Source: Enteractinococcus helveticum
Lineage (GTDB): Bacteria > Actinomycetota > Actinomycetes > Actinomycetales > Micrococcaceae
Direction of reading: 5' to 3'
DNA: 64,000 nucleotides
Assembly: GCF_001657475.1 (NCBI RefSeq)
Contig: NZ_LXEY01000006.1
Coordinates: 1 to 64,000 of the forward strand
A program made the translations under genes and the position numbers. Position 1 is the first letter of the stretch; the number at the start of each line of letters is the position of its first letter. Below are positions 27,550 through 34,922 of this stretch, in pieces. The notes below the pieces were generated by a model. It saw only the letters and a program-made list of their open reading frames with translations, made no database searches and was not told the origin of the DNA.

Positions 27550-27577
27550 GTTGCCGGTTCGAGTCCGGCGGGGAGCA
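27541..27577 (+). other. tRNA 3'-end-like sequence, candidate att site
   Basis: The sequence contains a perfect T-arm (GCCGG TTCGAGT CCGGC) preceded by AATCAGTAGGTT and followed by GGGGAGCAC, as in the 3' half of an actinobacterial tRNA. It most resembles tRNA-Asn, though I am not certain. No 5' half is present, so this is not a working tRNA but fits an attR/attL remnant. Confidence 0.55.
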
Positions 27578-27745
27578 CTCGTAGCCCCCGTCCCGCAGTG
27601 CGTGGCGAGGGTATTTTCGCATCAAAACTTGTTCCCCTAGCAATTCCCTGCCTGAGCCTGTGCTGTTATCTAGCAAATTCCAGAAAGGGTCGATTTCTAG
27701 GTTTAACTGATTACTTCGTGCTTCGACAGAAAGAGCCGAATTTTT

Positions 27746-28487
27746 CTAATTCTGCTCGATGTTGGAGAGGAAGCGACTCCACACTTTATGCTGTGCGGGA
27801 CTGAGTATGTCAGATCGGATCTGCTCGACCAATGCCATAATTGGCAGCTGCTCTGTGGCAGGTGTCAAACCCGTAGCTTCCAGAACGGCATCCACAAAAC
27901 TTGCAATCTGGCCTGCAAGTTCATTTGCCCGGCCATCATCGATATGAGTCTGGGTCTCTAGCTGTTCGAATTCCGGATACCAAGTGGAGGCCAGGTCCGC
28001 CAATGGCCCTTCGTTCAAAACGTTCTGAATAGTGGCAGCGATGTTCGCGTCAACAGTCCCAGTGGCGGTGATTAGCGTCCACACATCCTGATCCAGCTGC
28101 TGGGTAGCCGTACTTCGTTTTGCGAGGGACAACCTCGAGTATCGGGTGGTGGCGGAGCGAAGCTCAGCCAGTAATTTTCGCTGCGTCTTGATACGTTCTG
28201 CTTGTACCTTCAATTCGCGGTCAAGTTCAGCCAAAAAGGTCATCCTGGCGCTGGGTGTCCTGTTCTAGCACGTCACCGATTTTACGTAATGGCATACCGC
28301 TCATTGCTAGCTGGCGGATACGTAATACTCTAATCAAGTCGCGTGCGCTGTAGCGTCGGTACCCGTTCTGGTCACGCGGAACTTCAGGAAGCAGTCCGAT
28401 CTTATGGTAATGACGCAACGCACGAGTGGTGGTGTCGGCAAGGTCTGCTAGCTCCTGACTGCGCAACACGGTGTCCAGATCGAGCAT
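27746..28487 (-). pseudogene. MerR-family regulator split by a frameshift
   Basis: The first 86 residues from ATG 28487 form a MerR winged-helix domain (TRALRHYHKIGLLPEVPRDQNGYRRYS, RVLRIRQLAMSGMPLRKIGDVLEQD). The frame then stops after RQDDLFG. The next frame, from 28243, continues with FLAELDRELKVQAERIKTQR, the coiled-coil expected to follow at this point, and then an effector-like domain of about 150 residues. A run of five T (minus strand, near 28236) explains the break: four T restores one protein of about 246 residues. It is divergent from ectD. It could be a true mutation, a phase-variable tract or a base-calling error. Confidence 0.7.
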
Positions 28488-28595
28488 ACTGTTCCTAGTC
28501 TTACAGTGGCACATAAGCAGTGCTAGAGAAACTGCGCATTACTAAAAGAGTGATCAAAAAATATTTATTTTATGAACAGTCTTTTTAGGAGTGTC

Positions 28596-29498
28596 ATGAC
28601 TACGCAAGTAAATGTACGGCAAGACGCATACCCCACTCGAGATAGTGATTACACCACCGTCGTGGATCGCCATGATCCGGTAGTGCACGATTGGGACTCT
28701 GCTGGTCCACTGTCTGTCCAAGAGCTGCAAAGCTATGATGCCACCGGGTATCTGACCATTCATGAGCTGCTGAGTCCCGAAGAACTGCAACAGTGTCGGG
28801 ATGAGCTGCAGCGTTTGGCTCAGGACTCGGACGTCAAAGCCGACGAGGCCACCGTGACCGAAGCTGAATCCAATGAAGTCCGGTCCATCTTCAATATTCA
28901 CCGGACCAATGCGATTTTTAAGAAACTCGCAAACGACCCACGATTGGTGCGTCGCGTTGAACAGATTCTGGGGTCGAAAGTTTATGTGCACCAGAGCCGC
29001 ATCAACTACAAACCCGGTTTCGTGGGTAAAGAATTCGGTTGGCATTCGGATTTTGAAACCTGGCACGCCGAAGACGGGCTACCAACCCCGCGGGCAGCCA
29101 GCATCTCGATCTCCCTGACCGATAATTACTCCTTCAACGGGCCGCTGATGACCATGCCCGGCTCCCACAAAAAATACGTCCGCTGCGCAGGCGGCACCCC
29201 GGAAGATAACTATAAAAAATCCCTGGTCATGCAGGGCGCCGGCGTGCCAGACCGGGCCACCCTAACCGAATTTGCGGACAACTACGGCATTGACGTGCTC
29301 GAAGGACCAGCAGGCGGGGCAATCATTTTTGATTCCAACTGCATGCACGCCTCAAACGGCAACGTCACACCGTATTCGCGCTCAAATATTTTCCTGGTGT
29401 ATAACTCGGTCGAGAATACGGCAGAAGAACCCTTTGCCGCAGCCTCCCCGCGGCCCGAGTTCATCGGGAGTACCGATTTCACCCCCGCCGGTGACTAA
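28596..29498 (+). CDS. ectD: Ectoine 5-hydroxylase
   Basis: The 300-residue Fe(II)/2-oxoglutarate dioxygenase converts ectoine to 5-hydroxyectoine, an osmolyte. The signature FGWHSDFETWHAEDGLP, with the iron ligands His and Asp, is diagnostic of EctD; the second His lies in NCMHASNGN and the 2-oxoglutarate Arg in PYSRSNIF. AGGAG lies six bases before the ATG at 28596; an upstream ATG at 28572 lacks such a site. No ectABC is adjacent, so ectoine must be made from another locus or taken up. The gene is followed by a terminator. Confidence 0.94.
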   Translation: MTTQVNVRQDAYPTRDSDYTTVVDRHDPVVHDWDSAGPLSVQELQSYDATGYLTIHELLSPEELQQCRDELQRLAQDSDVKADEATVTEAESNEVRSIFNIHRTNAIFKKLANDPRLVRRVEQILGSKVYVHQSRINYKPGFVGKEFGWHSDFETWHAEDGLPTPRAASISISLTDNYSFNGPLMTMPGSHKKYVRCAGGTPEDNYKKSLVMQGAGVPDRATLTEFADNYGIDVLEGPAGGAIIFDSNCMHASNGNVTPYSRSNIFLVYNSVENTAEEPFAAASPRPEFIGSTDFTPAGD

Positions 29499-29516
29499 CT
29501 CGATGCAGCACTAGCC

Positions 29517-29557
29517 GCCGAGGTGCACCACCACGCAACCCGGTGTTGCACCTCGGC
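29517..29557 (+). terminator. Terminator after ectD
   Basis: GCCGAGGTGCA and TGCACCTCGGC form a perfect 11-bp stem with a 19-base loop; the downstream T-content is low. Confidence 0.55.
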
Positions 29558-29660
29558 AGCATCATTATGGAGCGCTGATAGGCGTTACCTGCTGTGCTGA
29601 CCAGCAAGGTTGCTCTAGTCTGGTCGAGACACCAGAACTGCGACAGGAAGCTTTTTCTTC

Positions 29661-30398
29661 ATGGTCATCGGCATTTTGCTGCTGAGCTTTATTGCCACCG
29701 CACTGCAACGCATCACCGGTTTGGGCTTTGCCATGCTCACCGCCCCCTTCGCCGTCGTGGCTTTAGGCACCCACCAGGGGATCATGCTGACCACGGTCCT
29801 GGCAGTTATTGCCTCGCTGCTGATGCTGCCGGGCATGTGGCGAGATATTGATTGGCGCAGGGTGGCCTGGATCGGGATCCCCGCGGCCGTCTCGGTCCCA
29901 CCGGCCGCCTGGATTGGCTCCATGATTGATACCGCTGTGGTGTATTTGTTGGTCGGTGCGCTGGTGATCGTGGGGCTGGGTGTCGCACTGCTCATGCAGG
30001 GCACCACCAAACCGGTCACCGGTCGCAGCGCCAAAATTCTGACGGGGTTTGGTGCTGGTGCCGGGAGTGTGCTGGCAGGCATCGGTGGTCCGGCAATGAC
30101 GATTTACGGAGTGGTCGCCCGCTGGCCGGTGGCCTCCTTTGCTGCCAGCCTGCAACCGATATGGGTCATCGTGTGCACCGTCGTGCTCATCAGCCGTAAT
30201 ACCATCATGGGCTCTACCATTCCGGACATGTCGCCGTGGGTCTGGCTGCTGGTGGCCACGGGCATCGCCGCTGGTATGTGGACCGGTCAGCGTTCCCTGG
30301 GGAAAGTTAACGATCGGGTGGTATTTGGCATTGTGGTGGCGCTGGCGATGACAGGCGCAGTGCTCTCGCTAGTCACCGGGATCATGGAGTTGCGGTAG
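29661..30398 (+). CDS. TauE/SafE-family membrane permease
   Basis: The 245-residue protein has about eight hydrophobic helices. The first begins VIGILLLSFIATALQRITGLGFAM, a typical TauE/SafE start, and the repeated half-motif GFGAGAGSVLAGIGGPAMTIY matches the family glycine-rich block. Members export sulfite, sulfoacetate or related anions; the substrate here is unknown. No close partner gene is seen. Confidence 0.78.
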   Translation: MVIGILLLSFIATALQRITGLGFAMLTAPFAVVALGTHQGIMLTTVLAVIASLLMLPGMWRDIDWRRVAWIGIPAAVSVPPAAWIGSMIDTAVVYLLVGALVIVGLGVALLMQGTTKPVTGRSAKILTGFGAGAGSVLAGIGGPAMTIYGVVARWPVASFAASLQPIWVIVCTVVLISRNTIMGSTIPDMSPWVWLLVATGIAAGMWTGQRSLGKVNDRVVFGIVVALAMTGAVLSLVTGIMELR

Positions 30399-30509
30399 TC
30401 GCCCGCGCCAGGTGTCGGCACCTTCTCCGCGGCCAAGCTCCTGTACTTCCATCTTGATGTGAGCGCTGCCCACGACGAGTCACGGAGACAACTTTCTGCC
30501 TCACTTACT

Positions 30510-31208
30510 TCAGAGGTTGTAGAAACGGTACTGTAATGCCCGGACCACGAGTTGGGCGAGGTTCTCGGCCTGAAGCTTCTCTCGCAGCTTCTTCGTTTGG
30601 GTCTTTACCGTCCACGCCGAGACCCCTTGGGCCTTGGCGATCTCCTCATAGCTCTGCCCACGACATATCAGCATGAGAACCTCAAGTTCTCGATGGGTGA
30701 GCTCCGGAGTGACCAACGGCGTCTCCGGCAATGTGTCACCAGAGATAAGGATGTCCCGTGCTAGGAACTTCAGCATTGAGGGATCATCGCCGCGGGCCGC
30801 ACCTCGGACTGTCGCACGCAGCGTCGATTCAGAGGCGGTCTTATTGATCACTGCGACCGCACCGGCTTCCAGCGCTCGGGCAAGGCCTGGGCCGGGCGAG
30901 ACGGTACTGAGTATGACCACGGTTGCTTCCGAATCCATTCGGCGAATCTGTCGGGTGGCGTCGATTCCGTTCATGCCGTCGGGCATGTTAATGTCCATCA
31001 GCACTACATCCGGCTGATGTTTGCGGTAGCTGTCGATAGCGTTGTCTCCGCTATGGACCGGGGGCAACAGTGTGATATCCGGCTCGGTCACGAGCGCGTA
31101 GGAAATTGCGCGTGTTGTCCAGTGATCGTCGTCGACGATCAGAACCGACAACTGGCGGTCAATATCGGTTCTCTCGCCCGGCGGTGATGGGGAGCGGATC
31201 ATAGGCAA
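30510..31208 (-). CDS. LuxR-type response regulator
   Basis: The 232-residue regulator has a receiver domain with the acidic pocket VDDD, the phospho-acceptor Asp in VVLMDINMPDG and the conserved Lys in VINKTAS, followed by a LuxR helix-turn-helix (LTHRELEVLMLICRGQSYEEIAKAQGVSAWTVKTQTKKLREKL). It is the likely partner of the histidine kinase encoded upstream. Its ATG overlaps the end of the small secreted-protein gene by ten bases, so the two are co-translated. It is the last gene of the phospholipase block and probably controls it. Confidence 0.88.
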   Translation of the reverse strand: MPMIRSPSPPGERTDIDRQLSVLIVDDDHWTTRAISYALVTEPDITLLPPVHSGDNAIDSYRKHQPDVVLMDINMPDGMNGIDATRQIRRMDSEATVVILSTVSPGPGLARALEAGAVAVINKTASESTLRATVRGAARGDDPSMLKFLARDILISGDTLPETPLVTPELTHRELEVLMLICRGQSYEEIAKAQGVSAWTVKTQTKKLREKLQAENLAQLVVRALQYRFYNL

Positions 31209-31408
31209 TACTTCCTGTACTGTTTCTTATCGATGATGCGCCATATGACGCACTTGTAAGGGTTCCCGGTTGTTTTATAGGAAAGCTCACCGCTCACGGT
31301 GGTAGTCGCAACCGATGTCGTGGTGACGGATAAGGGTAGTTCTACAGGCGCTAAAGCACTGGAGAGCGGAATTAGCGAAATGGTCGCGAAAGCCAAAAGA
31401 AGTCTCAT
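31199..31408 (-). CDS. Small secreted protein between kinase and regulator
   Basis: The 69-residue product has a signal peptide (LLLAFATISLIPLSSALA) and a mature part of about 50 residues, Thr/Ser/Val-rich with a basic end containing two Cys (YKCVIWR and KYCL), which could form one disulfide. It is unrelated to families I know. Its place between the kinase and regulator genes suggests a sensed or secreted accessory peptide. The ATG has TTAAGG three bases upstream. A palindrome matching those before the phospholipase gene lies 38 bases upstream of the start. Confidence 0.6.
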   Translation of the reverse strand: MRLLLAFATISLIPLSSALAPVELPLSVTTTSVATTTVSGELSYKTTGNPYKCVIWRIIDKKQYRKYCL

Positions 31409-31445
31409 ACCTTAAGACCACGACATTGCCTCTCAACTCCGCATC

Positions 31446-31457
31446 CCTCGTTCGAGG
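31446..31457 (-). promoter_or_regulatory. Candidate operator copy 1 (CCTCGTTCGAGG)
   Basis: A perfect 12-bp palindrome followed by TATTTACAT lies in the gap between the kinase and small secreted-protein genes. Related sequences occur at 34498-34509 and 34617-34628 upstream of the phospholipase gene. Confidence 0.45.
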
Positions 31458-31460
31458 TAT

Positions 31461-32645
31461 TTACATCGTGACTTCTCTCCCAACGGGAAAACAGACGACG
31501 ACGGTGAAGACGCCATCGTGGCACGAAGCATCGCAGGTCCCACCGGATCGTTGAACCCGAGCCAAGAGCGTACTCGGCTTCTTATAAGGGGCTCGGACGC
31601 TTGGGTTTTGGGACTCGAATCGAAGCCAGTCGTCGTCCTCTCGACGTTCTGTCGACACCGAGATTATGCAGGGCCTTGGATGCGAAGCGTGCTTGACGAC
31701 ATTCGTTGCGAGTTCCTTCATGGTAAATAGCGCCGACTCGAGCGTCTTTCCTGGTACTGAAGTAGGCACGTCGCCAATGTTGATCTTCAGGTCGAGACCG
31801 CCGGCTTCTGTTGCCGAACGTGTCATCTCCGCGGCGCGAAGCAAGTCAGTCTCAAAGTCGTCACCCCCGGATCGACCCTCGAGGTCTTGAGTGAGGCGTG
31901 AAAGCAGCACACGCAGTTGTTGCTGTGCATGTGCGTTGACCAGGGCGAGCTCCGTGAGGCGCCAGTCGTGGCGGTTTTCCATTCGTGCCTCGATCCCCAG
32001 CATGCGAATGATTGCGGCTTCCGCTGCCAATCCGTGCGAGATGGTGTCGTGTGTGTCCAACGCCAGATCAAGGCGTAGGCGTTCGATCTTCCGTTCACTG
32101 GCCAAGGCGATTTCCTCACGCTTGGCGATCCCGTCTTGGATGCGTCTCTCAAACCCTGCGGCAGTAAGTGCGAGTAAGGAGCTCATCAGCCACCCAAAAG
32201 CTAAAGTGACGAGCGTTTCGCTCCCGCCCTCGGTAGACCCGACAACATGTGATATGAGCTTTGTAGCAAATAACAACATGGTAAATGCGACGAACGGGCG
32301 TACTCTCAGCTGGCTCAAGACGAACGCCGTGGCCACTTCTACTACTGTTTGGAATGGGTTCAGCAGATCCGGGAAGGCGACCGTGAATGCCAAGAACATC
32401 ATGAAGCCGGAAGCTCCCGCCAAAAGTGGGATGAAACCTGCCGCTACTACGAGCACTGCGGCCAGCAACTGCAACGCGAGGTAGAGCGGTGCATCCGATT
32501 CGAGCGCCGAGGGGGTGACACCTCCGAGCGCGACGAGTAGAAGTAGGACACGGATCGGCAGATCGACATACCTAGCCCCTGTGAGAAGATAGACCCATCT
32601 GATCCCACGCGAGACATCTGTGGTCTCCGCGGAGTACCGACCCAT
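31461..32645 (-). CDS. Sensor histidine kinase with degenerate ATP-lid boxes
   Basis: The product is about 394 residues. Five or six hydrophobic helices fill the N-terminal half (about 20-185), followed by a HisKA_3-like helix with the phospho-His in LALDTHDTISHGLAAEA and an ATPase domain with the N-box MKELATNVVKHA. The usual DxGxG and GLxG boxes after it are not recognisable: the region reads WLRFESQNPSVRAPYKKPSTLLARVQRSGGTCD. It may therefore bind ATP weakly or work by phosphatase or other control. The start at ATG 32645 is chosen because the first helix follows soon after; the frame is open to 32828. It pairs with the response regulator downstream. Confidence 0.78.
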   Translation of the reverse strand: MGRYSAETTDVSRGIRWVYLLTGARYVDLPIRVLLLLVALGGVTPSALESDAPLYLALQLLAAVLVVAAGFIPLLAGASGFMMFLAFTVAFPDLLNPFQTVVEVATAFVLSQLRVRPFVAFTMLLFATKLISHVVGSTEGGSETLVTLAFGWLMSSLLALTAAGFERRIQDGIAKREEIALASERKIERLRLDLALDTHDTISHGLAAEAAIIRMLGIEARMENRHDWRLTELALVNAHAQQQLRVLLSRLTQDLEGRSGGDDFETDLLRAAEMTRSATEAGGLDLKINIGDVPTSVPGKTLESALFTMKELATNVVKHASHPRPCIISVSTERREDDDWLRFESQNPSVRAPYKKPSTLLARVQRSGGTCDASCHDGVFTVVVCFPVGREVTM

Positions 32646-32853
32646 ACCTCTCACTTTCACTTGGCCGACACCCGCGATAGCTATCCATCCCGAGGATACT
32701 CGGGGAAGGCATGAGCAAGGAGAGTTCCATGTCACGTTACGACGACTTTTCTCCCGCAGCCCCGTACCGGACACTTCGACGACGGTTACATAGGAAGTCG
32801 CCTGGGTAGCGTAGCTTACATGCGACATTGGGTGTGGAAGTGTCCGTCGGTAG

Positions 32854-33288
32854 CTAGGGTGCCGGTGCCGGCGGCTTCATCAGGCTGGCTGCCTTGACGA
32901 CCCCGGTCCCCAAGGAGACACACGCCGCTATCGGCAGGGCACTATTCCCGATGAGAATGAAGATTACTGACCCAAACCCGTTGTACCCCGAGGCGGAGAG
33001 ATAGTCCCATATATCCAAGGCACTACCTACGATCGTCGGGGCGGATATCAGAACATGCACGAGTGTGAGAATCAGGCGGGTAGCTCGATGCGGAAAGAGC
33101 AGCCAGGTGCCCACCAGCGCCGCGAAAATCGACAGCGCGCAGAGGGCGATACCGATTGTCATGCTGACAGAGATCTCGAGATTCTGACGATCCCACACGG
33201 ACACATACCACGCCCTGGTTACCAGGTACAGCGCGGCGGAAAGCGCCAAGGACGTGAACCCTCCGCCGGCGATCTTGCCTTTGCTCAT
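32854..33288 (-). CDS. Small membrane protein in the phospholipase block
   Basis: The 144-residue protein has four hydrophobic helices (LALSAALYLVTRAWY, MTIGIALCALSIFAALVGTWLLF, LILTLVHVLISAPTIVGSAL and VIFILIGNSALPIAACVSLG) and a Pro-rich C-terminus. I do not recognise the family. Its ATG is two bases after the phospholipase stop codon, so the two are translated together. It may protect the host membrane, help secretion or act in signalling, but this is only suggested by position. Confidence 0.7.
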   Translation of the reverse strand: MSKGKIAGGGFTSLALSAALYLVTRAWYVSVWDRQNLEISVSMTIGIALCALSIFAALVGTWLLFPHRATRLILTLVHVLISAPTIVGSALDIWDYLSASGYNGFGSVIFILIGNSALPIAACVSLGTGVVKAASLMKPPAPAP

Positions 33289-33290
33289 GG

Positions 33291-34418
33291 TTACCTGCCG
33301 TTCCAATTTTTTGTTTTGCTTTTGACCACAGAGTAGTAGAGTGCAGTGCGGTCGTAGCACTTCGCACGACCTGTTGAGGTCTTGTATAGCGAGTAGCCGC
33401 AGTTCTGCCGCAGGTTGCTCTTAAACCTTGAGTCCGCGCTGGCACGTTGCGATCGCTTGCTGCTCAAGGAGACTTTCTTTTGTCGGATCGAATCGATCGC
33501 CATGTCATGTCGGGCGCACGGGCCTCGATAATCTACCTTCGTGCCTTTGTAAGTGTACGAATCCGGTGACCAGGTGCAGTAGTCATGGAGACTCTTCGGC
33601 TTGCACTTAGACGTTACCCAGGTTTTGCAGTAGACGTATCTACTTGGGATCGTGACCTTGCTCGGTCGTTTGAATGCAGCGGCGAGCATTAAGGATGCCT
33701 GAGCTGCTGCATTGTCGTCGAAAACTGCAGGAGTGGCTTCCACACTCTCACCCGGATCGACTTCGTTCTCGTCGGCTCCCTCGTTGCTGTTTTCCTCAAC
33801 CTCGAGCGCCTCTGTAAGCTCGGCCTCTTCAGCGGCGAGACTGTCAGCACTGCGGTCGGCCTCGGGTCCTGCGGCCAGCATCCACTCCAAAGTCTCCGAT
33901 GCCTCGGCAAGAATCTCGGTCTCGGTCTCGTCACCCATAAACAGTGAGAACAAGAACGGCCCGGCCAGATCGTCCCGGGGTACCGCAGAGACAATGATCT
34001 CGCTGTCTGTCACCGAGAGGTCGAATTCGATGCTACCTCCTTCGAGCGTGAGCACTGACGGTTCAAAAACAGTCGTGCCGGTTTCACACTCTAGTGTGCT
34101 CAAGCTGAGGTCTGGAGTGCAACCTTCGGGGATGGGGAACTTGGTCCGGAGGCCTGTAGCCGTTTGAGTTTGGTCGTCGTCGCTGATGCGTAAGTCATAA
34201 GCCGCTACGGTAGGAACTTTGTCCTCACCGGATGATTCCGCAGCTTCGTTGAGCGCGTCAGCGACTTCGGCAGCTTCCATCTCCGGGCTGATTTCACTTT
34301 CCACCTCGACCTGATCCTGGGCGATTTCGGAGGCCTGTGCGGGAGACGCCAGCACTCCTCCAATCAGCGCCATCACCATGCTGAGTCTCGCACCTGACAT
34401 CGCTCGTTGTGTCTTCAT
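33291..34418 (-). CDS. Secreted phospholipase A2-like protein
   Basis: The 375-residue protein has a signal peptide (to about residue 30, ASPAQAS), a long acidic and poorly ordered pro-region (about 30-250), and a C-terminal bacterial phospholipase A2 domain of about 120 residues. The domain has LHDYCTWSPDSY, the catalytic PCARHDMAID (CxRHD, His-Asp pair) and several Cys for disulfides. The enzyme should release fatty acids from phospholipids outside the cell. The large acidic region may act as a propeptide. ATG 34418 has AAGGGTGG upstream; an earlier in-frame ATG at 34496 gives no signal peptide. Genes for a membrane protein and a two-component system follow. Confidence 0.83.
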   Translation of the reverse strand: MKTQRAMSGARLSMVMALIGGVLASPAQASEIAQDQVEVESEISPEMEAAEVADALNEAAESSGEDKVPTVAAYDLRISDDDQTQTATGLRTKFPIPEGCTPDLSLSTLECETGTTVFEPSVLTLEGGSIEFDLSVTDSEIIVSAVPRDDLAGPFLFSLFMGDETETEILAEASETLEWMLAAGPEADRSADSLAAEEAELTEALEVEENSNEGADENEVDPGESVEATPAVFDDNAAAQASLMLAAAFKRPSKVTIPSRYVYCKTWVTSKCKPKSLHDYCTWSPDSYTYKGTKVDYRGPCARHDMAIDSIRQKKVSLSSKRSQRASADSRFKSNLRQNCGYSLYKTSTGRAKCYDRTALYYSVVKSKTKNWNGR

Positions 34419-34497
34419 GAAGCCACCCTTCCAGTCCGCTGTGCGTTCTTGACGCCTAGAACGCTCAATGTACCGACTGGTGCCGGGCGACTGCATA

Positions 34498-34509
34498 CCC
34501 CGTGCGAGG
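34498..34509 (-). promoter_or_regulatory. Candidate operator copy 2 (CCCCGTGCGAGG)
   Basis: This palindrome, followed by TATGTCCCAT, matches the one at 31446 in sequence, flank and orientation. It lies 80 bases upstream of the phospholipase start. Confidence 0.45.
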
Positions 34510-34616
34510 TATGTCCCATGTCAGGAAATATCTGATTCGTACCTGAACGGACGGATGCAGATAGTAGCAGCCATAAAGCTCAGGAATGATGCTCATCTAA
34601 AGAGACTTTTGCAATG

Positions 34617-34628
34617 CCTCGAATGAGG
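34617..34628 (-). promoter_or_regulatory. Candidate operator copy 3 (CCTCGAATGAGG)
   Basis: This weaker member of the same palindrome set lies 199 bases upstream of the phospholipase start, again followed by T-G/A. Confidence 0.3.
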
Positions 34629-34922
34629 TGACGTGCCGATCCCGAAACTGAGGTCAGTTGTATTCTGCTTCACGTCATGCGAAAGGTATATCGAAACTTG
34701 ACGACCAGGCTGTTCGAACGGAAAATCTAGAAAGCAGCTTCGGAGAAATTGGCAAAATAACCTGCGTCATAAGTAGAATAAACCCCAGGGTGGACTGGAC
34801 TGGTGTCTGTGTTAAAGTGTCCGTCCAAGCAGCGGCTTGGGTGACATTGGTACCCTATTTTTGTACTTTAACGTTCGGTATGGTGTTTGGCCTAAATTAG
34901 GGTTGAAATATTAAGAATGTGA

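Larger units (their letters stand above)
24349..27577 (+). mobile_element. Small integrated element with tyrosine recombinase and FtsK-like ATPase
   Basis: The block holds an integrase gene, an FtsK/SpoIIIE-type ATPase gene and a short truncated reading frame, and ends at a sequence like the 3' half of a tRNA gene (27541-27577). This gene set is what remains in minimal actinobacterial integrative elements. The left border is not defined: I find no copy of the tRNA-like sequence near 24.2 kb. No relaxase or replication gene is seen, so it may be a reduced or defective element. Confidence 0.6.
34419..34922. other. Upstream region of the phospholipase gene
   Basis: No convincing gene is seen in these 504 bases. 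The region holds the inverted repeat GCGTTCT/AGAACGC (34443-34464) and two CCTCG-type palindromes (34498-34509 and 34617-34628) that could be regulator sites. An IS481 element starts at its right end. Confidence 0.5.

Noticed and set aside
27541..27577. A complete tRNA gene
   Set aside because: Only a T-arm and acceptor-like 3' strand are present; no matching 5' acceptor, D-arm or proper anticodon loop upstream.
34658..34900. 80-codon frame between the phospholipase gene and IS481
   Set aside because: No RBS, no family resemblance and low-complexity composition; judged non-coding.
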